Source of the DNA: Casuarina equisetifolia | Taxonomy: Eukaryota > Streptophyta > Magnoliopsida > Fagales > Casuarinaceae | DNA: 64,000 nt | NCBI GenBank assembly: GCA_028551475.1 | Contig: CM052359.1 | Location: 14,323,583-14,387,582, forward strand | Direction of reading: 5' to 3' | In this document: piece by piece, positions 1 to 11,932 of the stretch | How the letters are laid out: every line of letters begins with the position of its first letter | Position numbering within the stretch: the first letter of the stretch is position 1 | Notes under the pieces: model-generated | What the model saw: only the letters and a program-made list of their open reading frames with translations | Told to the model about the DNA's origin: nothing | Databases searched by the model: none | Program-made: the position numbers and the translations under genes

Positions 1-2996
1 AGAGAGTGATGCAACCTGCAAACATGAGAGGAGCGCTCGGGGTCGACAAATCCGGGAGGCTGGTCCATGTAGACAACTTCAGAGAGGTGACCATGAAGAA
101 ATGCATTGGAGACATCCAGTTGACGAATTGACCAACCCCGGGAGTAAGCCAAACCAAGAATGGTGCGAACTGTGACGGGCTTGGCAACGGGGTTGAAGGT
201 TTCGGTGTAGTCTAGGCCTTCCTGTTGATGAAAGCCTTTAGCAACCAAGCAGGCCTTGTACCGTTCGAGCGAACCGTCAGATTTCAACTTGATCTTGTAT
301 ACCCATTTACAGCCAATGGGTTTAACACCAGGAGGAGAAGGAACCAAGGTCCATGTGCCATTGCGAAGAAGAGCAGTGTACTCAGCAGCCATGGCTTCCC
401 GCCAGTGAGGGTCACGAGCAGCCTGAGAGAAGCAGGTGGGTTCAGGTGCAGGTTGGGTGGAGGTCGTAAGGGCATAAGTGTGGTTGCTGGTAAGGTGGTG
501 TCTAGTGATGGTTCCGTCCTGAAGACGAGTAGTGGGCCGAGAGGATGGGGGTGGTGGAGGAGGAGAGGATGAGGGGACCGGGGGAGGGTCAAGTGATGGG
601 ACCACAGTAGGAGGGGGGGGATCAGGTGATGACACCACAGTAGGAGGGGTAGAGGATGTAACAGGTGTAGAGGTAGTTGGTAGGGAAAGAGGTAGGAGAG
701 AAATGGAATCGGATGAGGGAGAAGGAGCAACTGGAGCTGATGAGTATGGGGGGTGGTGGTAGGGAAAATCATCCTCATGGAAAATAGCATCTGCAGTGAG
801 GTAGATGCGTTGTGTCTCAGGACAGAAGCACCGGTAGCCTCGGTAGCCAGGTGGATAACCGAGGAAAACACAAGTACGGGACCGGGGAGCGAGTTTGTGA
901 GGAGCATAAGGGCGAAGATGGGGAAAGACAACACACCCAAAAACACGAAGATGGGTAAGATCAGGAGTCTGATGAAAAAGGACTTGCCAAGGAGAGAGAT
1001 TGGCAAGAACGGGGGTAGGAAGACGGTTGATGAGAAAAATCGCTGTCTCAAAGGCAAAATCCCAAAATCGAGGGGGAAGAGCAGCTTGAGTGAGAAGAGT
1101 TAGACCGGTTTCAACAATATGACGATGTTTGCGTTCAGCAACACCGTTCTGAAATGGAGAATAAGGACAAGACACACGCTGATAAATGCCAGTGGATTGA
1201 AGATAGGAGTGAAAGGAAGCAGACATGAATTCAGCAGCACCATCACATTGAATGGCTTGAAGACGATGGGAAAGCTGATTTTCGACAAATTTATGAAATG
1301 TAGTGAAAATTGAAAGAAATTGAGAACGGGTGTTAAAAGTATATAACCAAGTGAAACGAGAGAAATCATCAATAAAGGACACATAATACTTGTTTTTGTT
1401 TATTGACTCAACGGGGGAAGGGAGGGGGATTGGGAGGCCCATAGTGGGAGAGAGGTGGGGGAAGATGGGTGTAGTTGACTTGGGGGGAATAATATGGGGG
1501 ATTGGTATAGGTGTTTGGGTAGGTAAGATGGGCCTGGGGATAGGAGGTGTTATTGGGGGGTTGAAAATGTGGGTTAAAGCGTTCTCGACAATTGGCCACA
1601 TTATGACCCGGCCTGCGGCATAAATGGCAATAGGGTCTATTATTTCGGCGGCCCTTATAATTGTTACTGGGCCTAGAGGGCCAGGCCGGGGTAGGGGGAG
1701 TGGGTAACAGGCCTTCGGAGTTGGGCTGGGCCGCGGTTTGGAAGTTGCTGGGCGGGGCTGCGTGATTAAGAGAGGGCGCGGGCTGGCGCGGGCCAGAGCG
1801 CGCACATGGGCCAGACTCATCGCGAGTCTGGGTTGGGCCCGAGAAGGGGTTCGGCTGGCCCCCGAATTGGCCCGAGGAAGCCGCGAACGCTGCGGGCTGG
1901 AGGGGGTCGGGTGTGCGACGACTGCGGCCCTCCTACGCGAGGATGAGGCCGTGGACGGCTTCTCTGCTCAGCGGAGCAGTCTGATTCTACACCGATAGGC
2001 TGGTGGCGAGGGTGTCGTACTCCTCGCCGAGACCCCGAAATACATGGGTCAGATATTCATCATCCGAGACTTGGCCACCGATAGCGGCGAGTTGATCGAG
2101 GATCGCCTTCACGTCGTGGAGGAACTCCGTCACCGATCGGGAGCCACGAGAGATAGTCTGAAGCTGAAGGCGGAGAGAGGACTTTTTGGCGGTGGATTGA
2201 GCCGCATAGGTGCGCTGGATGTAGGACCAGGCGGCGGCGGACGATCGGATTTCCGTCAGTTGTGTGACGACTGTGTCGGTCGCGGTGGCGAGGATCCACC
2301 CTAGAGCGGCCTGATCCCGAACAAGCCATGCCGTATAGGCGGGATTAGGGTTGGAGGTTCCGTCGGCGGCGAGTAGGGTTTGAGGCGGCGCGGGTTCGCG
2401 GCCTTCCAGAATCGAGAGAAGGTGGTTGGAGACCAAAAAAGGAAGCAGACGAGTCTTCCAAACCACGAAATTTGTCCCGTCAAAACGGGCGATTGCAGTT
2501 GGGGCAGGCATCGTCGGCGTTGAAGAGTTCGCCGATACAATGGGTAGAGGAGGGGTGGTGGGAGCGGAAGCAGAGGTCATTGGGGAATTTTCTGGTGAAG
2601 GGGCGTTAGCCGCTGGCTCCGATGATACCATGTTTGAAGATAATCGGTGGCCGGAAATCAAAAACAGAGGTAAGAAAAGTGAAGAACCCTAATCCCTTTT
2701 TTTCAAAATTTTTCGATGATTTTTATTGCTTTACAAACAATTGATTTATACAGAATAGAATTGAAACAAAAACGGAAAGAAATCAAAGGAACGATTTACA
2801 CAAAAATTTACACTTTGATTTCGCGTTCAAGGCGATGAAACCGGAAAGGAAATCCGGTGGGCGGCAGCGACAATCGCGTTTGCGATTGCGCTTACGCGAG
2901 GCCGCATGATGACGTGGCCCTAGGGCTGACGTGGCCCTAGGGCTGATGTGGCAGCTGACATGGCTGTCGTGGGTGACGTGGCATGTCCATTTAACA
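1..2996 (-). mobile_element. Ty1/Copia retroelement, 5' part, running off the left edge
   Basis: Read on the minus strand this is an LTR (2633-2996), then a gag domain (about 2631-1987, with the Copia gag signature FDGTNFVVWKTRLLPFL and the EFLHDVKAILDQLAAIG helix), a CCHC zinc knuckle (CHLCRRPGHNVANC, about 1620-1580), integrase-core sequence (about 1390-1090, VSFIDDFSRFTWLY-like), a proline/serine-rich linker, and the start of reverse transcriptase (about 300-1, GCKWVYKIK and LVAKGFHQQEG-like). The integrase-before-RT order makes it Copia. The GC content of the gag is much higher than the surroundings. It looks broken, with several disruptions, and the 3' half lies outside the window. Long forward-strand frames over the same interval are antisense shadows. 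Confidence 0.9.
2633..2996 (-). repeat. 5' LTR of the left-edge Copia element
   Basis: On the minus strand this starts TGTTAAATGG and ends CTTCAAACA, giving TGTT...AACA termini, and is followed at once by TGGTATCATCGGAGC, a degraded match to the Met-tRNA primer site. A TATA box (TATAAA on the minus strand) lies at 2750-2745. The part beyond the TATA box contains a 17-bp repeat with ACGTGGC cores (2911-2975). The partner LTR is outside the window, so the outer boundary is inferred from the terminal TG/CA and the loss of similarity to known element parts. Confidence 0.65.
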
Positions 2997-3503
2997 AAGA
3001 CTAGACAATGAAAAGTAGATTTTTGTTTTTTTAAAAAAAATAACGTCATTGCTTTAGTCATTTATGTTGCTACTACGTGCTGATAGAAATGTTAGACTTG
3101 CTCAAAAATATATAAAGCAAAATATAAAACTTAACCCCTCAAAAAATAGACCCATAAAGCGGGTGCAATTTATAGGAAAATTAAAAACATAACAGACTTG
3201 CTCTAAATCATAGTAATGATTAATTGCAAAACTAAAATTACTCATAATAAACATAACTATAATTAAAAGAGAAATTATTCAGGGGGATAAGGAAATTTTC
3301 AGAAAATTTTCTGAGACTCAAAAATACGTGCAACACTGAAATTGAATGCCCATAATTTTCCAATAAATTAGCTTCTTGATTGATGTGGGATATCTAAACA
3401 TTACGAAAGGTAGCTTTGCCTTTCTTTCCTAGAACAACTTACTCTTTGAACGTGAATGCTCCATTTTGTGGTCTCCATTGGTTTTATCAGCTTTATTTTT
3501 CTT
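2997..3503. other. AT-rich intergenic stretch, no gene seen
   Basis: Sequence between the left-edge Copia LTR and the ketoacyl-CoA synthase fragment. It is AT-rich, with many short A and T runs. I see no coding frame with a recognisable domain, no RNA gene and no repeat array here. Confidence 0.5.
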
Positions 3504-4020
3504 TCAATTCCTTTTGGGTGCATCAAAAACCTCAGCAAAACTTTGCATGTTCCGCAGATCCACGGGAAACTCATCAATCTCATCGATCCACGGGTTCAGT
3601 TCGTCGTCATTATCGATGTTCCTCAACACTTGCTAAACTGCGGCTGCACTTGAATCCTGACCCAAATGTAATCAGCCACAGATTGTCTCCCTTATTGATC
3701 CTGAGCTTGGCCTTGCTGTTGGACACCGAATACCAAACGAAGGCACTGCAAGTGTTGCCGAAGCGGTACAAGTTCATCCTCGCAGCTTCGACATCAGTTG
3801 CAATGAACCCCAAGTTCTTCTCAAACTCAACCAGTACGGGCTTTGTGCCTACAAGGGGGAACACGTTGTCTATACCTTTCTTGAAGTTCGGCGTGTAGGG
3901 TTTGACATTGGCCATATTGGAACGTCGTGTTAAGTAGTTTACAATGTACCGGAATTGTTCGTTGTAGGAAACAAGGACGAGGGGACCCGAGTGAACGGAT
4001 GTTGGCTTCGACGGCCTATA
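3504..4020 (-). pseudogene. 3-ketoacyl-CoA synthase, broken 3' fragment
   Basis: Ketoacyl-CoA synthases condense malonyl-CoA with long acyl-CoA in very-long-chain fatty acid synthesis at the ER. On the minus strand this piece matches the C-terminal third of that family: GPLVLVSYNEQFRYIVNYL, then VKPYTPNFKKG, EFEKNLGFIATDVEAAR, the conserved RFGNT asparagine motif, AKLRINKGDNLWLITFGSGFKC, and in a shifted frame VLRNIDNDDELNPWIDEIDEFPV before a stop at 3506-3504. The family's HFCIHAGG histidine region reads NVFPLVGT, so the catalytic His is absent. The frame shifts just after FKC, and the expected Trp of the AVW motif is a TAG (plus 3633-3635). The N-terminal two thirds with the active-site Cys is not present upstream. 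It is a dead fragment, probably of a duplicated copy. Confidence 0.85.
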
Positions 4021-4271
4021 ATTATTGACTAAAAATGACTAAATTAGTAAGTTTTATTTTATTTTATCAAAATTGTTCTCTTAAGCCCAATAATATTGCG
4101 GAAATTCCAACTCTTAGTTTTTGACTCCTTTGTCAAGATCTGTTACCGTCCTGGCAAGGGGTAACCGGTACCAGCAGTACTCGGATAATGACCTGAGTAG
4201 ACAATTCATGGGAACAATAGTGATGGATTTGGATTGGAATGAAGCATAAACATAGGAAACCCAAACAATTT

Positions 4272-5927
4272 TGTTAGGTTTTATGGCTTAACAAGAAAGG
4301 GGTTCAATTATTATAACCATCAATTAAAACTATTATGTTAACAAATGCTCAACTCAATATGTTGGACAAGACACACAAATAATATCGATGTGATGCTTTA
4401 CTTCCAAGTCAAACAACACGTTATCAAGAATATTGTCACACTTATATGTATCAAATATTATGATAGGTTAGGAACAGATAATTGATAAAATGAGAGGCAG
4501 CAAATATTATAAGATGGTTAGATCAATAATAAGCAAAGAAATTGACACTAAATTTACCACAGTGGTTCGGCACTCCTCTTTTCCTTTAATCAAACTGATT
4601 GAAATCTCCTTTACTCAACTAAGTTAGGAGAAAACATTCTCCCTAACTTAAACAATTCCTTCTCAAGGAATTTCTTATACAATGTTACGCAATATGATCA
4701 AAAAATCATAAATCAATTACAAATTCCAAATAATGTAACAAGTTGTGGGATTCTGTAACCTAAAGGAGCTGATTTGATGTAAATATGATAACTTTAAGCT
4801 CCTATCATGGAAACCCTAAACTGAAATAACTTAGGGTTTTGGATTCCTTTCAATGTTTATGTGTAATAAGTATTTTTAATGAATGAATAAGTATTTAATC
4901 ACAATATCACCGTAAGCTTGTACTTCACCGAAAGTTTATAAGATTGAATGATCAAAAGATGAGCTCAATGGTTGATTCTTCACTTAAAGAGAACTTTAGA
5001 TTATTGTAAGTGTTGAACCCTTCTCCATAGAATAGCTCTTTTTAAATAGAAAAATTAGAGCTAGGGTTTTAGACCTTTAAAACCTCAATGATGAAGTTAT
5101 CTTCTCGTCGGAACAGTAAATCAACCTTCAAATTAGCTTCACTTCTTCCTTCTCCAGCTCAGATCAAACCGTTTTGACATCGGTCTCTTCAGAAATGCTT
5201 CCGTTAAGGATTCGGTCACTAGTGGCACCGTTCCTCCATCTCTCTCTCTCTCTCTCACATTTCAGCACTCGTCAATTGTATGCTCTTAGGGCATCAAGTT
5301 TGAATAAGTGAGACGATGTGTAAGTGAAACGGTGAGTTTCATCACCAGCTGAGCTTACTTATCTAATGGATAGATAAGCGGGCTATGAGACCATGAGACC
5401 ATGAGACAGGCCGAGAACATAATCAGGCTGAGAGTTAGGCCGAGAGTTAGGCCGAGAATAGAGACACGTCAAGAATCAGTATTAGGTCGAGAATTAGGCC
5501 GAGAGCAATACCAGGCCGAGAACAGAATAAGGCCGAGAGTAATATAAGTCCAAGAATGATATAATATAAGTTCTTGATAGAACTAAAGTTTGTTCCAAAA
5601 AATAGAGCCAAATACTTCAACCTTCATCCAAGCAAGAGAAGTATCATTTTTTCTTAATCACAATGTACATATTTAATTTCAATTTGGTAAGCCTTGTTCT
5701 TAAGACATTATATAATGAAATTAAATAAATCATTTCTTGAGAACATTATATAGTAACATTACATCAAGAAATCTAGGAACCCAGTTACTTTATAATATCA
5801 TTAATTGATATTATAATTTGTATACCTTTTACTTCTTATGATTTTCTTTTGCACTTATGAAAAATATATTTCAACAAATATATTCATAAATACATTTTGT
5901 TACAAACAAAACCCTTATTTTCCAATA
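4272..5927 (-). repeat. Solo LTR of a Copia-type family (family 1)
   Basis: On the plus strand it runs from TGTTAGGTTTTATGGCTTAAC to TTATTTTCCAATA. The same termini occur at 25759-27386 and, reversed, at 28290-29881. Read in LTR orientation (minus) it begins TATTGG and ends with a stretch that includes the complement of AAGGGGTTCAA, typical of one large group of plant Copia LTRs. No internal coding region follows on either side, so it is a solo LTR. Flanking 5-mers (AATTT left, GGTTT right) do not match well, so the target duplication is decayed or the ends are slightly off. It contains a GGCCGAGA-rich array at about 5411-5545 and a short (TC)n run near 5241. Confidence 0.8.
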
Positions 5928-6302
5928 GGTTTCATAAGGAAGATGGAAAACTAAAACAACTAAAAGGACTAAAACACTAAAACAAAACAAAGATTTATTT
6001 CATTCCGAGTAATGATTACACGTTACATTAAGTGAAATATAAAAGGGTTTGACAGATTTGGGCTAAGTTTATACACTACACCCAATTCTAAACTTATGAT
6101 AAGATCATTACTAAGCTTGAAATTCTTGACCACTAAATCAAGATTGACACACATCTACTGGAAAATGAGACAGGAAAAGGTTTAGGGCATGCACATAGCT
6201 CTAAGGCCAATGCTGCAACCCATGCAGACCATGTTGTAGATCCTAACATTGTCTCCAAGCTTATATAGAGTTAGAATCATATATGTAAGCAACAATTTGA
6301 TG
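5928..6302. other. Intergenic stretch, no gene seen
   Basis: AT-rich sequence between the solo LTR and the presumed start of the next Copia element. I see no coding frame or repeat that I can name. Confidence 0.4.
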
Positions 6303-6518
6303 TGTTAACACACAACTATCTCACCAAACTTGCTGCCATATTAAGCCCACGATTTTGGCTTAATATCCTTGTAATTATTGTACATATTTTGGTTTTCCTT
6401 ATTAGTTCAAGTCTTACTCCTTATATATGTAATTCAAGAATGTTTCTAAATTCATATAGCAATATAGAATTATTTTGCTTACTTAAAGGCTTTCTCTCCA
6501 TATTCACCTTTTCTTACA
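6303..6518 (+). repeat. Possible 5' LTR of the old Copia element
   Basis: The stretch starts TGTTAACAC, ends TTCTTACA, contains a TATA-like CTTATATATG, and is followed by TGATACCTGAGCC, which could be a decayed Met-tRNA primer site. I could not find a matching copy downstream of the RNase H at about 19440, so this call rests on termini and position alone. Confidence 0.35.
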
Positions 6519-9369
6519 TGATACCTGAGCCATTCTTTCCTATGACTTAATTTTGTTTCTACATCTTTGTTCCCGAGACACTCTGTTGGAGTTTTGACAA
6601 GCATTCCTTGTTATCTTATTCCCATACCATTCTCCCTCTGGCCATTCCAATCACATTTTGATCCTTTCTTTCTTTAATTCCCTCCACATTTTTCTTGCCT
6701 ATATGTTTTGTTTGTCATCGTTTTTCCCTCCCTTTCATCCTTTCTCTTCTTCCCTTTATAATTTTATTTTCTCTCTCCTACTCCTTTTTCCACTTCACGC
6801 AAACCAAAGTGCTTTTTCTCTTTTGTATTCTTTTTTCAACTTCACACAAGTCATGCTGCTTTCTCTGCTCTTTTTCACATTTTCCTTTTCTTTTTTCCTA
6901 TTCATGAAAACCAAGTCACCTTTCTTTTCCATTCCTCCATTGTTTTTCTTTTTCTTTTCACGTTAACCTTAGTCGTCTTCTTTTCACATTAACCCTAGCC
7001 ACAGTTTCTCTTCTTTTTTTCACTTCTAAATTACCCTAATTTCCTAAATCCCCAAATCACCCAAAAAAAAAAACCATAAATCCTTAATTCCTCAATTTTA
7101 GAACCCTAGCTATTGCCCTAATTGTTCCCAATGGCCATAAAAAACAACCATTTTGCCTTTCCCCTTCACAACCTGTACCATCTAACTACCACCAATCTCT
7201 AACTAGCATGCATCATGTCCCAAAAGCTCATTGGTGAGGCCAATTGGGATGTTTGGAGCAAGCAACTCCATATGGTGTTCCTTGCACGAAATAAGATAGG
7301 CTTTCTAATTGTTAAGCTACCATAACTTGTTGAAGATAGTGATGTTGCTAACCATTGGGACTAGTGTCATGTGGCCATGAAAACATGGTTAACTCACTTT
7401 GTTGATCCATCAGTCGAGCCCTTAGTTTCCATCGCTTGCACTGTCGCCAAGGTCTAGTAACTACTCTAGGATAGTTTCGATCATATTAGTAGGACTTAAA
7501 AATTCTCCTTGAAACAAGCAATTGGCGATCTCCATCTGTCTCCCAACACCTCTAGCACTGAGCTCACCTCCTTCTACCTTTCTTTGAAGGAGCTTTAAGG
7601 TGATTTGGATGCCCAACAACCCCTACTTCACTGTTATTGTGGTTGCACTTGTGAAATTGCTAAACTGTTTCACTATCGTAAGGAGGAGGATTGATCCCTA
7701 AAGCTATTATTGGCTATACCAAAAGAGTTCTCCACCTTCTACTCATTTGTTTTGTCCTACGATGAGCTCCTAACCATGGAAAAGCTCCATTCATTATCAA
7801 AGCAAGACCTACTTTAGCGCACCGCCACCACCATTGCTCGTCCCTCTCTTAGTGGCAACGTTACTGCTTTTCAGATGAAGTGCTCAAAACCTTATTCTAG
7901 GTTGAGTGTTGTTCCCTTGTGCATAGCTTGGCCCTCCTTGGCTAGGCCAAGTGGGTCCGCACCATTAACCTAAGCCTTTCCCTCAAAGCCTTTTTGCACC
8001 CACTACAATAGGCCTACTTAGCTCAAGGAGAGTTCCTATCTCCTAATTACCTTCCCAACAAGTGGTAGGCCCAAGCCTCGTGGTGGGTCTTGCCATAGGT
8101 CCAATTCCAATGGACCTATAGCCCATGATACCTTAGCTCTTAGGCCTTTTGCTCCATCTTTTACTATGGGCAATGATCCTATCGGCTATGGGCCTCACTT
8201 TTCGCCTTAATTGGCCTCCTTTAGTGGGTCTGCTTCTAATCAACCACACCATCCACCAACTCCAAGTGCTAGTATTTTAGGTCATCCCTCCTAGCTCAAG
8301 TAGTGTCTTTGGTGAGTCCACCAGGCTCCAACTAATTGTAGATTAATAGAATAAGCTCCTCACCCTCATCAATCAAATAGGTCCCTATGATTATTCACAA
8401 GTATGGCTTCATCTTGTTCACCATTTCGTCTTCTTAGATTATTAACTTAGGGGCCACTTAGCACATTACATGCAACTTACATGTTCTTAATTTTGTCTCT
8501 CCATGCATTACACCTATTAGCATCACATTACCTAATAAAACACTTAGTGTTGTCACCCACATTGGCCATTATTGCCCTTGTCCTAAGCTTCACCTTAATA
8601 ATGTTCTCTATGCTCCTCATTTCTAACATAATTTACTTTCCATTTAGAAACTACCAGTGACAATAATTGTGTAGCTTTTTTCTTCAACCAATTTTGTGTT
8701 TTCAAGACTATACAACTGGGGATCTAATTAGGTTTGGCAAGGCTAACCACGGGCTCTACTACTTTGTTTTGATCATCTTGCTCATTTCCTTTCTAAGTTT
8801 TCTGATTATTTATTTTCCATTCAAACTCGATTTGGTACTCCAAACTTAGCCTTTGGGTTGTAATTTTATTTCTATCAATAATATTTCTTATGAGCTTTTA
8901 CATAAACAATTGAGTCTCATTCTTCTTTGAAAACTCTAACTTCTTCTAGTTGTTCCATTACTTATCCTATTTTTTTCACCTATGTTGTGTGTTCCCTCAC
9001 TAAACAAACTTGCCAACCTTTCCCCACCCATCATAGTACCACTCGTTCCATTTTCGAGTTGGTGCATATGGACATTTGGGGTCTTCCTCATACTCTCACC
9101 TATGATGATGCTAAATACTTTCTCACCATTGTGAACAATTTTTCTCATGCTACTTGGATGTTTCTTCTCAATTTTAAAAGTCAAGTTTTTTTCTAAAATT
9201 CAATACTTTCTCTCACTAAACCCAATTTAACTTTATTGTCCAATGCATCTGTTCTGACAACAGTGCCAAAATTTTCTCCTTTAACTATCAATCTTTCCTC
9301 TCTCAACTTGGCATTTTACGTGAATCCTTTTACATCCACACTCTTCAGTAGAACGAAGTTGTTGAACAC

Positions 9370-11071
9370 TATTCAATGAAATTCTACATACAAGTGTACA
9401 TGTCGAACAAGTTATATAATGATGAATATAAGTATCGTCCCATAGAGACTGGTGCTTACTAAACTAATTAAGTACTAACGATGAATAGTTTAAGAGTTTA
9501 TCTAGCCAATCAAAGTGATAAGACATTGAATAAACAACTAAATTTAACCTAAACTTGATGAACTAAATATGCTAGAGTTTTAAATTTCACCTAATTACTA
9601 AATACAAATTTCAATCATCCATGCTATCAAGATTAATTCTACTCATGTGATGGCAGAATCTCCTAACTTATTCACTATCCTATTTTTAGGTATAGTGAAC
9701 CTACTAAGCTCAATAACTCATTATATTTCTACCCATGAATTAAATGAACTCAATGCATTATGATTTATGAATATTCTAGTTTACACCTAAAGCCACACAA
9801 ATCATAAGGTATCTATTTATCCATATTAATCTATGGTTGCATATTACAATAAGCAACTGCATGTTATTTCCTGTCGATCTCTAACATGTAAATCAGATCA
9901 ATTAAGTGGTATCTAATCACCCAAAAGTATTAAACTCCATAATATGCTACTTCACATTCATAAAATATCTTACGAAACATAAATAATCATAACATTCTTA
10001 CATCGTAATTAAGTTATATCATAGCTCTAACACAGTAAACTAAAACATGTTACTTACAAACACAAAAATAGTACAAGAAATTGAACAAAACATTCTTCAA
10101 ATTAAAAACATCAATTCTGGCACCAAAATGTCTTCAATTCAAAGAAAGTTTGGACAAATCTCCACATTAAGAAGAGAAAGAGGAGCTAGCTAGAAAGCGG
10201 GACAAAAAGGGGCTGAAACGCACTTTCACGCACCGCCGCCATTGTCACATGCCGGTGCCACAGCCACTGTGAGCCGCCAACTTGGTGCAGGTCACATGAC
10301 CTACGGCTTGGCCTTTGCTTTTTGAGGCTTCCTCTACCCACATCTTTATGTGCCCGCAGCATGCACCACTGTTGTTTTGCAAAGAAACTATTGGGAATGA
10401 TCCCTAGAGTGCTGATTTGTAAACATCTTACGCTAAATCACCACCGAATGGCATAGATCTAACAAAAAAGGCTCGGACAGTGTTCACCATTCTTCACCAA
10501 AAAACTGCCAAAAATCTCCTGTAATTGCCACAAAATGACCAAAAAATGCACCAGAGTTGCAGACCTATTCTTTCTTGCCAAAATCAACCTAAAAACAATC
10601 GAAAAATGGACTATATTGTCAAAAATTGGTGCCTTCACTAGAAAAGAATGAAAGAACGGTTGACTTTCGCTCGACCGACCAGCATTCTCAGAGTCTTAGG
10701 CTATCGCATGGTGCCTCTACTTTTCTGGCGAGGTCCTAGTCACCTCTCTCGACAAAGTGCTTGATTTCCCCTCCTCTCTCTTTACAATCTCGATCCTTTT
10801 CACGACCACCATGACCAAAGCCCAATAATCACCTTTTTTACTTTTTATTTTCTTTTCCTTCTCACATGAGTTCCACGTCACTAGCCTTTACTTTTTCTTG
10901 TTTATTTTCTTTCTTTTTCTCTTCATTTCTCTTGTTTTTCACTTATTTTAGGTTGCTACATAAAATAACAAAATATACACAAATACAATTAAATACAAAT
11001 ATAATTTATAAAAATCATATTAAATATTACCTAAAATAATAATAATAACTCTATAAAATATAAAGTTATCA
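9370..11071. repeat. Solo-LTR-like insertion (family 2) in Copia integrase
   Basis: The 1.7-kb segment interrupts the integrase reading VVEHKHRHLLD. It is flanked by a perfect 5-bp direct repeat AACAC (9365-9369 and 11072-11076). Its ends read TATTCAATG...AGTTATCA; a second partial copy at 56296-56536 has the end TGTTCAGTG, so the original termini were probably TG...CA. I see no coding domain inside. A 5-bp duplication with TG/CA ends fits an LTR better than a DNA transposon, but the family is not one I recognise and no internal region is attached in this window. Confidence 0.6.
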
Positions 11072-11932
11072 AACACAAACATCGACATCTATTGGATATT
11101 ACTCAAGCTTTGACGTTTCAGACTCACATCCCTTATTCTTTTTTAGGTGAATGCCTCTTCACTACCACTTATCTTATCAACTATCTCCTTTCCTTATCTT
11201 TTCATGGTCTTAACCCTTTTGCAAAACTCTTTGGCAAATCTCATATTCTTGATTATCTTCGTGTTTTTGGTTGTCATTGTTACACCACTACCTTAGGTGC
11301 TTGTGACAAATTTAGCCTTCATGCCACTCCTTGCATTTTCATGGGTTACCCTTCCTCTCAAAAAGGTTTTCGTTTATATAATCCTATTACTTGTCACTTC
11401 TTTATTAGTCGTGATGTTATTTTTCAAGAAATAGAATCCTAATTCTCTTCTTCTTCTTCTTCTTCTTCTTCTTGTTTTGATTCTTCCTCTCAAACTAGCC
11501 CTAATGCCTTCAATTCTCTCTAATATTAATACTTATACCTTATCTTCCTTACCGGTTAACCTACCCGATTTTCCCGACCATCCTTCTCCTCCAATTACCC
11601 CTCCTGAGTCACTGCCTCCTACCTCTACCCTTCTTCCCTCCACCATCCCTACCACTTGTTCCTTCTAAACCTTCGTTTCACCATTCTACCCATTCTACTC
11701 ATCCTCCCATTTAGACCTCAAACTATCTATGTATGCCTTACCTACCTTTTCATGCATCTCTCTATATCCCATCTCCAATTAGGTTTCCCTCTATAATTGT
11801 AACTCTCCCTATCAACATTTTATTGCCTCCATCATTGCCACCCAAGAACCTTCCTACTACCATAAAGCTATTATCAACCTTAATTGGGTTGTTGTCATGC
11901 ATGCCGAGCTTGTTGCTCTTAAGATGAATCAT

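Noticed and set aside
532-762. Gly/Glu-rich plus-strand frame
   Set aside because: Antisense shadow of the proline/serine-rich linker of the left-edge Copia.
284-1057. Long minus-strand frame of 257 codons rich in Leu/Pro/His
   Set aside because: It is an alternate frame over the Copia linker; the true element reading on the same strand is in another frame.
6658-6966. Phe-rich plus-strand frame of 102 codons
   Set aside because: Translation of the T-rich leader of the old Copia, not a membrane protein gene.
9370-11071. CACTA DNA transposon, because the left junction reads CACTA
   Set aside because: No terminal inverted repeat at the right end and the flanking duplication is 5 bp, not 3 bp.
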